Below are positions 1 to 6,068 of a stretch of 11,479 bases of DNA, one piece after another. A model generated the notes under the pieces. That model did no database searches and had not been told where the DNA came from. It saw only the letters and a list, made by a program, of their open reading frames with translations. Numbering within the stretch: the stretch's first letter is position 1; the number at the start of each line of letters is the position of its first letter. Source of the DNA: DASTQL01 sp035462845 (GTDB lineage Bacteria; Actinomycetota; Actinomycetes; Jiangellales; Jiangellaceae); assembly GCA_035462845.1 (NCBI GenBank), contig DATHTV010000216.1, positions 1-11,479 on the forward strand, given 5' to 3'. A program made the translations under genes and the position numbers.

Positions 1-2
1 CG

Positions 3-1355
3 GCTGGCGGCGGTCCGGTCGGTGGCGGTCCGGCCGGTGGCGGTCCGGCCGGCGGCGGTCCGGCCGGCGGCGGTCCTGCGGGGGGCGGCGGTCCCCTCGA
101 CCCCTTCGGTGGCCTCCTCGGCGCGCTCGGCGGTGCCGGCGGCGCGGGTGGCCCGGGCGGTACGCCAGACCTCGGCGCGATGCTGCAGCAGCTCGGCCGG
201 ATGCTGTCCTGGCAGGGCGGTCCGGTGAACTGGGACCTCGCCCGCGAGTCGGCCCGCCACGTCGTCTCGGCCGCCGGGGACCGTACGGTGCCCGATGCGG
301 AGCGGCGCGCCGTCGAGGACGCCTTCCGGCTGGCCGACCTGTGGCTCGACGACGCCAGCACGTTCCCGGCCGGGCAGGGCGCACCGCTGGCCTGGAGCCG
401 CGCCGAGTGGGTCGAGGGCACCCACCCCGGCTGGCGCGAGCTGGTCGAGCCCGTGGCCGCGCGCGTGTCCGAGGCGATGCAGCGTACGGTCCCGTCCGAG
501 ATGGCCCAGGTGGCCGGCCCGCTGCTCGGCATGATGCAGCAGCTCGCCGTCTCGATGTGGGGCGCGCAGGTGGGTCAGGGCATCGGTCAGCTGGCCACCG
601 AGGTGTCCGGCTCGACCGACGTCGGGATCCCGCTCGGCCCCGCTGGGCGGCCGGCCCTGGTGCCGGCCAACGTCCGCGCCTTCGGCGAGGGACTGGGGCT
701 GCCGGAGCGCGACGTCCTCGTCTACCTCGCCCTGCGGGAGGCGGCCCACCTCCGCCTGCACGCCCACGCGCCCTGGCTGCGCTCGCACGTGCTGTCGCTC
801 GTCGAGGAGTACGCGCGGCACGTGGAGGTCGACACCGAGCGCATCGAGTCCTCGCTGCGCGACCTCGACCCCCAGCGCCCGGAGGCGGTGCAGGAGGCGA
901 TCGAGGGCGGGCTCTTCGACCTGCCCACCACGCCGGCCCAGCAGGCGGCGCTGGACCGGCTGGAGCTCGCCCTCGCCCTCGTCGAGGGGTGGGTCGACGA
1001 CGTGGTCACGGTGGCCACGACGGACCGGCTGCCGTCCGCGGACGCGCTGCGCGAGACCGTACGCCGCCGGCGGGCGACCGGCGGACCGGCCGAGCAGACG
1101 TTCGCGACGCTGGTCGGCCTGCAGCTGCGGCCGCGCCGGCTGCGGGAGGCCGCGGCGTTCTGGTCCGCCGTACGGGAGGCGCGCGGCGTCACCGGTCGCG
1201 ACGCGGTCTGGGCGCACCCCGACCTGCTGCCCTCGTCGGACGACCTCACCGCACCGGACGCATTCCTGCGCGGTGAGGAGGAGCTCGACGTCTCCGCGCT
1301 GACCGACGGGGACCAGCCGGCGCCGGACGACGAGGAGCCCGGCACCGACCGGTGA
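3..1355 (+). CDS. Zincin_2 (DUF2342) metallopeptidase-like protein, 5' end cut off by window
   Basis: The frame is open from base 3, so the start lies left of the window; the Met at 180 is internal. The visible part opens with five GGGP(A/V) pentads and a further Gly-rich stretch, then a conserved body beginning near the Met at 180 (MLQQLGRMLSWQGGPVNWDL). Recognised phrases include GPLLGMMQQ, DVGIPLGPAG, LALREAAH, VEEYARH, VEGWVDDVV, RRRRATGGPAEQTF and LQLRPRRLREA, which match the actinobacterial zincin-like type 2 family (zinc-dependent metalloprotease, once tagged F420-associated). The candidate metal motif at 735-749 reads R-E-A-A-H, with Arg where HExxH peptidases have the first His. No signal peptide is visible in what is present. 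The C-terminus is acidic and low-complexity. It overlaps the Nudix gene by 4 nt, so they are co-translated. The family call is firm; activity and substrate are unknown. Confidence 0.85.
   Translation, partial: AGGGPVGGGPAGGGPAGGGPAGGGPAGGGGPLDPFGGLLGALGGAGGAGGPGGTPDLGAMLQQLGRMLSWQGGPVNWDLARESARHVVSAAGDRTVPDAERRAVEDAFRLADLWLDDASTFPAGQGAPLAWSRAEWVEGTHPGWRELVEPVAARVSEAMQRTVPSEMAQVAGPLLGMMQQLAVSMWGAQVGQGIGQLATEVSGSTDVGIPLGPAGRPALVPANVRAFGEGLGLPERDVLVYLALREAAHLRLHAHAPWLRSHVLSLVEEYARHVEVDTERIESSLRDLDPQRPEAVQEAIEGGLFDLPTTPAQQAALDRLELALALVEGWVDDVVTVATTDRLPSADALRETVRRRRATGGPAEQTFATLVGLQLRPRRLREAAAFWSAVREARGVTGRDAVWAHPDLLPSSDDLTAPDAFLRGEEELDVSALTDGDQPAPDDEEPGTDR
6..80 (+). repeat. Five 15-bp tandem repeats encoding GGGP(A/V)
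   Basis: Units at 6-20, 21-35, 36-50, 51-65 and 66-80 differ at only a few, mostly third-codon, positions. Each encodes Gly-Gly-Gly-Pro plus Ala or Val in the frame of the metallopeptidase-like gene. The array may continue left of the window. It makes a flexible N-terminal linker and could vary in copy number between strains. Confidence 0.85.
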
Positions 1356-1900
1356 GCCTGCACGCCGACGCGGTGGGCGTCCTCGAGGCCTGGGCCGCGC
1401 CGGACGCGGGGCAGGAGGCCCTGCGCGCGTCCTTCCTGGCGCACCTGCGCGCCCATCCCGACGGGCACCTCCGTACCTGCCGGCCCGCACACGTCACCGC
1501 GAGCGCGCTCGTCGTCGACCCGGGGTCCGGGCGGGTGCTGCTGACCCTGCACCCCAAGGCCGGTCTCTGGCTGCAGACGGGCGGGCACTGCGAGCCCGGC
1601 GACCGCTCGCTGGCCGGCGCGGCCCTCCGCGAGGCGACCGAGGAGAGCGGCATCGCCGGCCTGGTGCTCGGGGACGGGCCGGTGCGGCTGGACCGGCACC
1701 CCGCGCCGTGCGCGCCCGGCGTGGTCGAGCAGCACCTCGACGTCCAGTACCTGGCCTGGAGCCCCACCGGCGCGCGCGAGCAGGTGAGCGCCGAGTCACG
1801 CGAGCTGGGGTGGTTCGCGCCGGACGCGCTGCCCGAGCCCACCGACGACGCCGTACGCGCCCTGGTCCGCGCCGCCGGCAGGCACCGCGTGCACCTCTGA
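1352..1900 (+). CDS. Nudix hydrolase
   Basis: This 182-aa protein starts with a GTG that overlaps the upstream stop (GTGA), implying translational coupling. Nudix hydrolases cleave nucleoside diphosphates linked to another group. The Nudix helix is at residues 77-101: GGHCEPGD, then an Ala/Leu-rich helix, then REATEESG, with R93, E94, E97 and E98 giving the metal-binding core. Compared with MutT, Asp84 replaces the first Glu and one extra residue lies between it and the REUxEE core. An upstream strand (SALVVDPGSGRVLLTLH) and the downstream HLDVQYLAW complete the usual fold. Length is typical for a single-domain cytosolic enzyme. The substrate cannot be read from sequence; nucleotide clean-up is only the family default. 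The gene ends just before an array of palindromic repeats and is convergent with the trans-sulfuration gene. Confidence 0.85.
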   Translation: MSLHADAVGVLEAWAAPDAGQEALRASFLAHLRAHPDGHLRTCRPAHVTASALVVDPGSGRVLLTLHPKAGLWLQTGGHCEPGDRSLAGAALREATEESGIAGLVLGDGPVRLDRHPAPCAPGVVEQHLDVQYLAWSPTGAREQVSAESRELGWFAPDALPEPTDDAVRALVRAAGRHRVHL

Positions 1901-1905
1901 CTGCC

Positions 1906-1925
1906 GCTAGGCCCCGCTAGGCCCC
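1906..1925. repeat. Two-copy 10-bp direct repeat GCTAGGCCCC
   Basis: Two perfect tandem copies at 1906-1915 and 1916-1925 lie six bases after the Nudix stop codon and directly before the palindromic repeat array. A third, partial copy (GCCGG) may follow. Function unknown; it may be part of the same repeat-rich island. Confidence 0.6.
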
Positions 1926-1929
1926 GCCG

Positions 1930-2052
1930 GGTTGGAGGAGGGCCACCCCGCTCCAACCGGCCATTGGAGGAGGGTGGCCCTCGTCCAACCTGATTGGAGG
2001 AGGGCCACCTTGCTCCAACCGGGGATTGGAGGAGGGCCACCCTCCTACAACC
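1930..2052. repeat. Array of four palindromic intergenic repeats (REP-like)
   Basis: Four units of about 25-29 bp begin TTGGAGGAGGG at 1932, 1964, 1994 and 2026, spaced 32, 30 and 32 bp. Each has outer arms TTGGAG...CTCCAA (imperfect in units 2 and 4) around a core related to GAGGGCCACCC. Unit 1 has 8-bp perfect arms (1930-1937 with 1951-1958). Unit 2 (1964-1988) carries the core in the opposite sense: TTGGA, GAGGG, TGG, CCCTC, TCCAA, with single G-G mismatches between the arms. Its reverse complement closely matches unit 4, so it is an inverted copy. The array fills the gap between convergent genes, where hairpins could end or protect both transcripts. I see no further copies in this window. 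Confidence 0.8.
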
Positions 2053-2085
2053 CAGGGCGGGGCGAGGCGGGCCACCCGTCGGCCG

Positions 2086-3294
2086 TCAGCCAGCGACCGC
2101 CAGCGCCCGGGCCAGGTCGGCGCGCAGGTCCTCCGGGTCCTCCAGTCCCACCGAGAGCCGCAGCAGGCCGGCGCACGGCTTGGCCTCGGCGCACACCGGC
2201 CGGTGGGTCAGTGCCGCGGGGTGCTGGATCAGCGTGTCCACCCCGCCCAGCGACACCGCGTGCGTGATCAGCCGCACCGACCGCGCGAGTGCGGCCGCAG
2301 CCTCGTACCCGCCCCGCAGCTCGAAGGACAGCAGCGACCCCGGCCCGGCCATCTGCCGCCCGACCAGGTCGAGCGGGTCGCCCTCCGGAAGCCCCGGGTA
2401 GAGCACCGCCGAGACCTGCGGCTGCGCCACCAGCCAGCCGGCCAGCTTCGCCGCGCCCGCCTGCTGCGCCCGTACCCGCAGCGGAAGCGTCGGCAGGCCG
2501 CGGTGCAGCAGGTACGCGCCGAGCGGGTGCATGAGCGCCCCGGTCACCGCCCGGACCCGGCGCAGGTGCTCCGCCCAGGCGCGCGGCGCGGCCACCACGC
2601 CACCCACCACGTCGCCGTGGCCGCCGAGGAACTTGGTCGCGCTGTGCACGACCAGCGTCGCCCCCTGCCGAGCCGGGCGCTGGAGCACCGGCGTCGCGAA
2701 GGTGTTGTCGACCAGCACCGGCACGTCGCCCGCCTGCGCGACCAGCGCCTCGAGGTCGACCAGGTCGAGCGTCGGGTTGCCCGGCGTCTCGACGATCACC
2801 AGCCCGGTGTCCCGGCGCAGCGCCGCGGCCACCCCCTCCGGCCGGGCGAAGGTCGTCTCGGTGCCGAGCAGGCCCGTGGACAGCAGGTGGTCGGTGCCGC
2901 CGTAGAGCGGGCGGACCGCCACGACGTGCCGCCGCCCCTCCTGCCCCGCCGCCAGCAGGCAGGCGGTGATCGCCGCCATCCCGGACGCGAAGGCAACCGC
3001 CTCGTCCGTGCCCTCGAGCTCGGCGAGCGCGTCCTCGAAGCGTCCGACCGTGGGGTTCCAGAGCCGCTGGTAGACCAGGCCGCCCTCGCCTCCCGGCCGG
3101 CCGCCGCCCGCCAGCCGCTCGTACGCCTCGCCGCCGGACTCCACGTCGGGCAGCGGGTACGTGGAGGACAGGTCGATCGGCGGGGCGTGCACGCCCAGGT
3201 CGGTCAGGTCGGCACGACCGGCGTGGACGGCCCTGGTGTCGAACGACGCCTCGGCGGGCCAGGAGTCCTGCTGCGTCTCGGGCGCGGTGGTCAC
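2086..3294 (-). CDS. PLP-dependent trans-sulfuration enzyme (cystathionine/methionine gamma-lyase family)
   Basis: This 402-aa enzyme of the Cys/Met metabolism PLP family (about 400 aa is usual) handles sulfur amino acids in the cytosol. Residues counted from the GTG at 3294: Y75 and R77 in VYQRLWNPT (the YxRxxNPT motif reaching the neighbouring subunit's cofactor), SGM at 104-106 for the phosphate, Y131 in LYGGTD stacking on PLP, D196 in VDNTF for the pyridine nitrogen, and Schiff-base lysine K221 in HSATKFLGGHGD. The Cys that typifies methionine gamma-lyases (YGCT) is Gly here, so gamma-lyase versus gamma-synthase is unresolved. The GTG at 3294 is chosen because GAGGAG sits 6 nt upstream; the start 21 nt further out has no such site. 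It is divergent from an Lrp/AsnC regulator, probably its controller, as with mdeR-mdeA in Pseudomonas putida. Confidence 0.88.
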   Translation of the reverse strand: MTTAPETQQDSWPAEASFDTRAVHAGRADLTDLGVHAPPIDLSSTYPLPDVESGGEAYERLAGGGRPGGEGGLVYQRLWNPTVGRFEDALAELEGTDEAVAFASGMAAITACLLAAGQEGRRHVVAVRPLYGGTDHLLSTGLLGTETTFARPEGVAAALRRDTGLVIVETPGNPTLDLVDLEALVAQAGDVPVLVDNTFATPVLQRPARQGATLVVHSATKFLGGHGDVVGGVVAAPRAWAEHLRRVRAVTGALMHPLGAYLLHRGLPTLPLRVRAQQAGAAKLAGWLVAQPQVSAVLYPGLPEGDPLDLVGRQMAGPGSLLSFELRGGYEAAAALARSVRLITHAVSLGGVDTLIQHPAALTHRPVCAEAKPCAGLLRLSVGLEDPEDLRADLARALAVAG

Positions 3295-3300
3295 GGCGAG

Positions 3301-3306
3301 CTCCTC
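3301..3306 (-). promoter_or_regulatory. Shine-Dalgarno site fixing the trans-sulfuration start
   Basis: GAGGAG on the minus strand stands 6 nt before the GTG at 3294. It lies inside the longer frame that opens at 3315, which argues that the longer start is not the one used. Confidence 0.7.
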
Positions 3307-3350
3307 TCGTCGCACGGGAGCGGCCAGGATCGAACGTGCTGCTCACATAC

Positions 3351-3363
3351 CGGAAGAGTTCCG
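3351..3363. promoter_or_regulatory. Inverted repeat CGGAA-GAG-TTCCG, candidate operator
   Basis: A perfect 5-3-5 palindrome lies in the 127-bp region between the divergent trans-sulfuration and Lrp/AsnC genes. Its size is close to that of Lrp-family half-site palindromes, and its place between regulator and target suits an operator for both. The sequence itself is not a known Lrp box. Confidence 0.4.
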
Positions 3364-3387
3364 CCTATCCTTCGGCGAGGGTAGGAC
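3359..3387 (+). promoter_or_regulatory. Possible promoter for the Lrp/AsnC gene
   Basis: TTCCGC (3359-3364) and TAGGAC (3382-3387) are separated by 17 bp and lie 35 bp before the ATG. Only a partial match to the actinobacterial housekeeping consensus. The -35 overlaps the palindrome at 3351-3363, and the second inverted repeat (3366-3383) spans the spacer, which would allow autorepression. Confidence 0.3.
3366..3383. promoter_or_regulatory. Inverted repeat TATCCT-TCGGCG-AGGGTA, candidate second operator
   Basis: Six-base arms (3366-3371 and 3378-3383) with one non-Watson-Crick pair, centred about 17 bp from the first palindrome. It overlaps the putative -10 element of the regulator gene. Two sites fit the paired binding that is usual for Lrp-family oligomers. 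Confidence 0.3.
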
Positions 3388-3406
3388 TGAAGGGCCTGGA
3401 TCGTCG

Positions 3407-3414
3407 AAGGAGGT
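3407..3414 (+). promoter_or_regulatory. Shine-Dalgarno AAGGAGGT of the regulator gene
   Basis: Near-perfect anti-16S match, 7 nt before the ATG at 3422. It decides the start against the longer in-frame opening at 3161, which would run through the promoter region and into the neighbouring gene. Confidence 0.8.
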
Positions 3415-3421
3415 GCCGCCG

Positions 3422-3946
3422 ATGCCGGCCGTACCGAAGGAACGTCGACCCCCCGGCCCGCCACCGCGCCCCCGGCCCTCCGGCCAGCTGGACGACGTGG
3501 ACCGGGCGATCCTGCGCGGCCTGGCCCGGGACGGCCGGCAGCCCAACAGCGCCCTCGCCGACGAGGTCGGGGTCGCCCCGTCGACGTGCCTGGTACGTAC
3601 GCGGGACCTGCGCCGCCGCGGGGTCCTGCGCGGGGTCCACGCCGACGTGGACCTCGCCGCGCTGGGCCGGCCGGTTCAGGCGATGGTCGCCGTACGGCTC
3701 GCCGCGCACAGCCGGGAGGCGATCGACCGCTTCCGCGGTACGGCTCCCGGGCTGCCGGGCGTCGTCGCCGTCTACCACGTGTCCGGCGCCACCGACTACG
3801 TCCTGCACGTGGCGGTGCCGGACGCCGCGGCGCTGCGTGACTTCGTCCTCGACCACGTGACGAGCAACCCGGCCGTGGCGCACGCCGAGACGAGCTTGAT
3901 CTTCGAGCACGTCCGCGGCGAGCAGGTGCCCGGCCTCGAGGGGTGA
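3422..3946 (+). CDS. Lrp/AsnC family transcriptional regulator
   Basis: This 174-aa DNA-binding protein begins with a Pro/Arg-rich tail of about 20 residues that the core family lacks. Residues 23-70 form the winged helix-turn-helix (LDDVDRAILRGLARDGR, then the recognition region SALADEVGVAPSTCLVR and DLRRRGVLRGV). Residues 88-165 match the RAM ligand-sensing domain, with VAVYHVSGATDYVLHV carrying the G-x-x-D-Y turn that forms the effector pocket. Such proteins form octamers or dimers and respond to amino acids. Divergence from a trans-sulfuration gene suggests that methionine, cysteine or homocysteine is the effector, which is inference. The ATG has an excellent Shine-Dalgarno site. It ends 43 bp from the convergent YgjP-type peptidase gene. 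Confidence 0.9.
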   Translation: MPAVPKERRPPGPPPRPRPSGQLDDVDRAILRGLARDGRQPNSALADEVGVAPSTCLVRTRDLRRRGVLRGVHADVDLAALGRPVQAMVAVRLAAHSREAIDRFRGTAPGLPGVVAVYHVSGATDYVLHVAVPDAAALRDFVLDHVTSNPAVAHAETSLIFEHVRGEQVPGLEG

Positions 3947-3989
3947 CGCGGGCGGCGTAGAGGGACGATGGCGCCAGCGGCGGCCAGAG

Positions 3990-4553
3990 TCAGCCGGCGC
4001 GCTCCACGTCGGCACCCCCCGCGTCGTCGTCGCTCATGTCCAGCCCCGCCGCGTGGGCGACGCCGTCGAGGAAGCCGCGGGCCCGGTCCGTACGGGGGTA
4101 GCGCTCGACCAGCGACCAGAAGGCCGGGCCGTGGCCAGGCACCACGAGGTGGGCCAGCTCGTGCACGAGCACGTAGTCGAGCACCCAGCCGGGCATGCCG
4201 CGCAGCCGGTCCGACACCCGGATGGTCCCGTCGGCGGGGGTGCAGGAGCCCCAGCGGCGACCCTGGTCGGAGGACCAGCGCACGCCGGCCGGGTCGCAGC
4301 GCCCGTCGAGGTAGCGCCGGGACAGCTCGCGCGCCCGGGCCAGCAGGCGCTCGTCGCTGGGCCGGCGGCGCCGCTCCTGGGCGTCCAGCCGCTCGAGCAT
4401 GACGCCCACCCAGCGTTCCTCCTCGGCCGCGGAGAAGCGCCCGGGCACGCAGACGACGACGCGGCCGCCCTCGCGGAACGCCGTGACGGTACGGCGCCGG
4501 CGCATCGACCGGCGGACCTCCACGTCCTGGACCTGCACGTCCGGTCCGCTCAT
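3990..4553 (-). CDS. YgjP/DUF45-type zinc metallopeptidase
   Basis: This 187-aa cytosolic protein matches the YgjP-like (PF01863, WLM/SprT-related) family. The zinc site is H131-E-L-A-H135 with a further His at 141 in HELAHLVVPGHGPAFW, the usual spacing for this family. Upstream, WGSC (101-104) in RRWGSCTPADGTIRVS is the family's second signature. The N-terminal third (MRRRRTVTAF, VCVPGRF, RWVGVMLERL) also follows the family pattern. The short acidic C-terminal tail is low-complexity. Its biological substrate is unknown. The ATG at 4553 has no Shine-Dalgarno site; a TACCGT hexamer ends 6 nt before it, suggesting a leaderless mRNA made separately from the crotonase gene 41 bp upstream. It is sometimes filed as an M48-family metallopeptidase in databases. 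Confidence 0.87.
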   Translation of the reverse strand: MSGPDVQVQDVEVRRSMRRRRTVTAFREGGRVVVCVPGRFSAAEEERWVGVMLERLDAQERRRRPSDERLLARARELSRRYLDGRCDPAGVRWSSDQGRRWGSCTPADGTIRVSDRLRGMPGWVLDYVLVHELAHLVVPGHGPAFWSLVERYPRTDRARGFLDGVAHAAGLDMSDDDAGGADVERAG

Positions 4554-4559
4554 CCCGGC

Positions 4560-4565
4560 ACGGTA
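4560..4565 (-). promoter_or_regulatory. -10 hexamer TACCGT of a likely leaderless promoter (YgjP-type peptidase)
   Basis: Read on the minus strand, TACCGT fits TAnnnT and is followed by exactly 6 nt (GCCGGG) before the ATG at 4553, placing the transcription start at or beside the A of the start codon. No clear -35 is visible. Confidence 0.5.
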
Positions 4566-4594
4566 CCCCGAGGGCCCGACACGTCTCGGGAGGT

Positions 4595-5398
4595 TCAGCG
4601 CCCGGTGAACCGCGGCGCGCGTCGCTCGCGCGCGGCCGCGATCCCCTCCGCGAGGTCCTCGGTCGTCATCGTGACCGGCTGCGCCAGCGCCTCCCAGCGC
4701 AGCGCGGCGGCGAGGTCCGGCGGGCCCCCGCCCGCGAGCGCGGCCTTGGTCAGCCGGGTCGCCACCGGCGCCGCGGCCGCCACCCGTACGGCAATGGCGA
4801 CGGCCTCGTCGAGGACCTCACCCCTCGCCACCGCCCGACCGGCGATCCCCAGCGCGACCGCCTCGGACCCGGTCACCACCCTCCCGGCCAGCAGCATGTC
4901 CCGGGCCACGGCCGGGCCGGCGACCTCGGGCAGCAGCCAGGTCGTCCCCATGCCGGGGTGCAGGCCGAGCGAGGTGAAGGGCACCGACAGCCGGGCGTCC
5001 TCGGCGACGACCCTCAGATCGCAGGCCAGCGCCACCGCGAGGCCGGCCCCCACCGCGTGCCCGTTGACCGCCGCGACCGTCGGCACCTCCAGGTCACGCA
5101 CCGACAGCCAGGTGGCGTAGAAGGCCTGCATGCGGTCCCGGAGCCGGTCCACCCCGGCCCCCGGCTCCCCCACGATCCACGAGAAGTCGCCGCCGGAGCA
5201 GAAGGACTCCCCGGCCCCCGTGACCACGACGCACCGGAGGTCGCGTTCCTCGCGCAGCGCCGCCATCGCACGTCCCCAGGCAGCGGTCATCGGCCCGCTC
5301 ATCGCGTTGCGCCGCTCGGGCTGGTCGAGGACGACCAGGGCGACGTGCTCGGCCACCTGCTCCACGCGCAGGTGCTCCCAGCTGCCGTAGACCGCCAT
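4595..5398 (-). CDS. Crotonase-family protein (enoyl-CoA hydratase/isomerase-like)
   Basis: This 267-aa protein has the usual length for a single crotonase domain acting on acyl-CoA thioesters. Motifs: LDQPERRNAMS (24-34), first oxyanion-hole region SFCSGGDFSW (65-74), second one VNGHAVGAGLAVALACDLR (111-129), and LGLHPGMGTTWLLPE (144-158). The two glutamates that hydrate enoyl-CoA in rat mitochondrial hydratase align with Ala121 and Phe141 here, so simple hydratase activity is doubtful; isomerase, hydrolase or another CoA reaction is possible. The ATG at 5398 is chosen because GGGGAGGAG lies 7 nt upstream (5406-5414); the frame stays open further up but without a site. It is followed on the same strand by the YgjP-type gene after 41 bp, which includes a weak CCCGAG/CTCGGG hairpin (4567-4590). 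Confidence 0.87.
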   Translation of the reverse strand: MAVYGSWEHLRVEQVAEHVALVVLDQPERRNAMSGPMTAAWGRAMAALREERDLRCVVVTGAGESFCSGGDFSWIVGEPGAGVDRLRDRMQAFYATWLSVRDLEVPTVAAVNGHAVGAGLAVALACDLRVVAEDARLSVPFTSLGLHPGMGTTWLLPEVAGPAVARDMLLAGRVVTGSEAVALGIAGRAVARGEVLDEAVAIAVRVAAAAPVATRLTKAALAGGGPPDLAAALRWEALAQPVTMTTEDLAEGIAAARERRAPRFTGR

Positions 5399-5645
5399 CA
5401 GCCCGCTCCTCCCCGGACGCCGCCGCCCGTCCGCTGCTTCGCCACGCCCGCTCCCGTACGCGAGCCGCTTGCCGCCCCGCTGCGGTGGCCCGGGGAAGCC
5501 TGGCACACCCGCCTGCGGCGGCACCGCCCCACCGCCCGCCTGGCGGAGGTGCCGGGTGCGTTGCCCCCGCTGCCGTAGGGTGTCGCCGACCGACTGCGCG
5601 GACGGGCCGGGCCCCTGGCCCGTCGCGACCATGGAGACAGCACCC

Positions 5646-5653
5646 GAGGAGGG
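5646..5653 (+). promoter_or_regulatory. Shine-Dalgarno GAGGAGGG of the DUF5679 gene
   Basis: Strong site 5 nt before the GTG at 5659. It identifies this GTG as the start of the short protein rather than any upstream codon in the longer open frame. Confidence 0.75.
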
Positions 5654-5658
5654 CCGAC

Positions 5659-5817
5659 GTGGCCGAGACCTACTCCGGCGAGTTCTACTGCGTGAAGTGC
5701 AAGGAGAAGCGCGAGGCGAGTGGCGACGTGGTCGTCAACGACAAGGGCACGCGCATGGCCAAGGCGAAGTGTCCGGTGTGCGGGACCAACCTCAACCGGA
5801 TCCTCGGCAAGGCCTGA
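5659..5817 (+). CDS. DUF5679 small zinc-ribbon protein
   Basis: This 52-aa protein is recognised from the actinobacterial DUF5679 family: AETYSGEFYCVKCKEKR at the N-terminus and MAKAKCPVCGTNLNRILGKA at the end. C11, C14, C38 and C41 form two CxxC knuckles that should bind one zinc; the middle holds VVVNDKGTR. Length equals the family norm, so it is complete. The cellular role is unknown; RNA, protein or nucleotide binding is typical for lone zinc ribbons but is not shown here. The GTG start is fixed by its Shine-Dalgarno site. It stands alone, divergent from the crotonase gene and closed off by a strong hairpin about 45 bp after the stop. Confidence 0.88.
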   Translation: MAETYSGEFYCVKCKEKREASGDVVVNDKGTRMAKAKCPVCGTNLNRILGKA

Positions 5818-5860
5818 CACCGCTCGAGGCATCGCACCGGGCCGCAGGCGCCGGTGCTCA

Positions 5861-5893
5861 GGGCGGCCCCCGCCGGATCGGCGGGGGCCGCCC
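5861..5893 (+). terminator. Strong 14-bp perfect hairpin, likely terminator
   Basis: Arms GGGCGGCCCCCGCC (5861-5874) and its exact reverse complement (5880-5893) enclose a 5-nt GGATC loop. It lies 43 bp after the DUF5679 stop and well before the next gene. No T-run follows, as is common for terminators in high-GC actinobacteria. A smaller CACCGG/CCGGTG hairpin (5835-5856) precedes it. Confidence 0.8.
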
Positions 5894-6056
5894 TTCGTGC
5901 GCCAGGCTGTGCGTCCGGCCCACTCCCTGGCCGGACTCCGGCGCCTGGCCCTCCGTGCATCCCGCCTCCCGGCCCCGGTGCCCTGTGGACGGCGCTGACG
6001 GAGCCGGTCCCCGACACGGCATGCTGCGGGCACCAAGTCTGCTGAAGGCTCGCCCC

Positions 6057-6063
6057 AGGAGGT
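6057..6063 (+). promoter_or_regulatory. Shine-Dalgarno AGGAGGT of the E1-like gene
   Basis: It stands 5 nt before the GTG at 6069 and selects it over the in-frame ATG at 6021, which has no such site. Confidence 0.75.
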
Positions 6064-6068
6064 CGCCC

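Noticed and set aside
1246..2040. Minus-strand frames under the metallopeptidase and Nudix genes
   Set aside because: Low-complexity Arg/Ser/Pro translations antisense to two clear genes.
1930..2052. CRISPR-like array of evenly spaced repeats
   Set aside because: The gaps between units are only a few bases, one unit is inverted, and there are no cas genes; this is a palindromic intergenic repeat cluster.
2086..3294. Naming the enzyme methionine gamma-lyase outright
   Set aside because: The Cys typical of those enzymes in YGCT is Gly here, and the family's reactions cannot be separated by the motifs I can see.
2026..3384. Long plus-strand frame over the trans-sulfuration gene
   Set aside because: It is antisense to an enzyme with every family motif, rich in Arg/Gln, and begins inside the repeats; a high-GC shadow. 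The MEEGH starts at 1932, 1994 and 2026 are just the repeat translated in several frames.
3161..3421. N-terminal extension of the Lrp/AsnC regulator
   Set aside because: It would cover the divergent promoter region and overlap the neighbouring gene; the ATG at 3422 has a near-perfect Shine-Dalgarno site.
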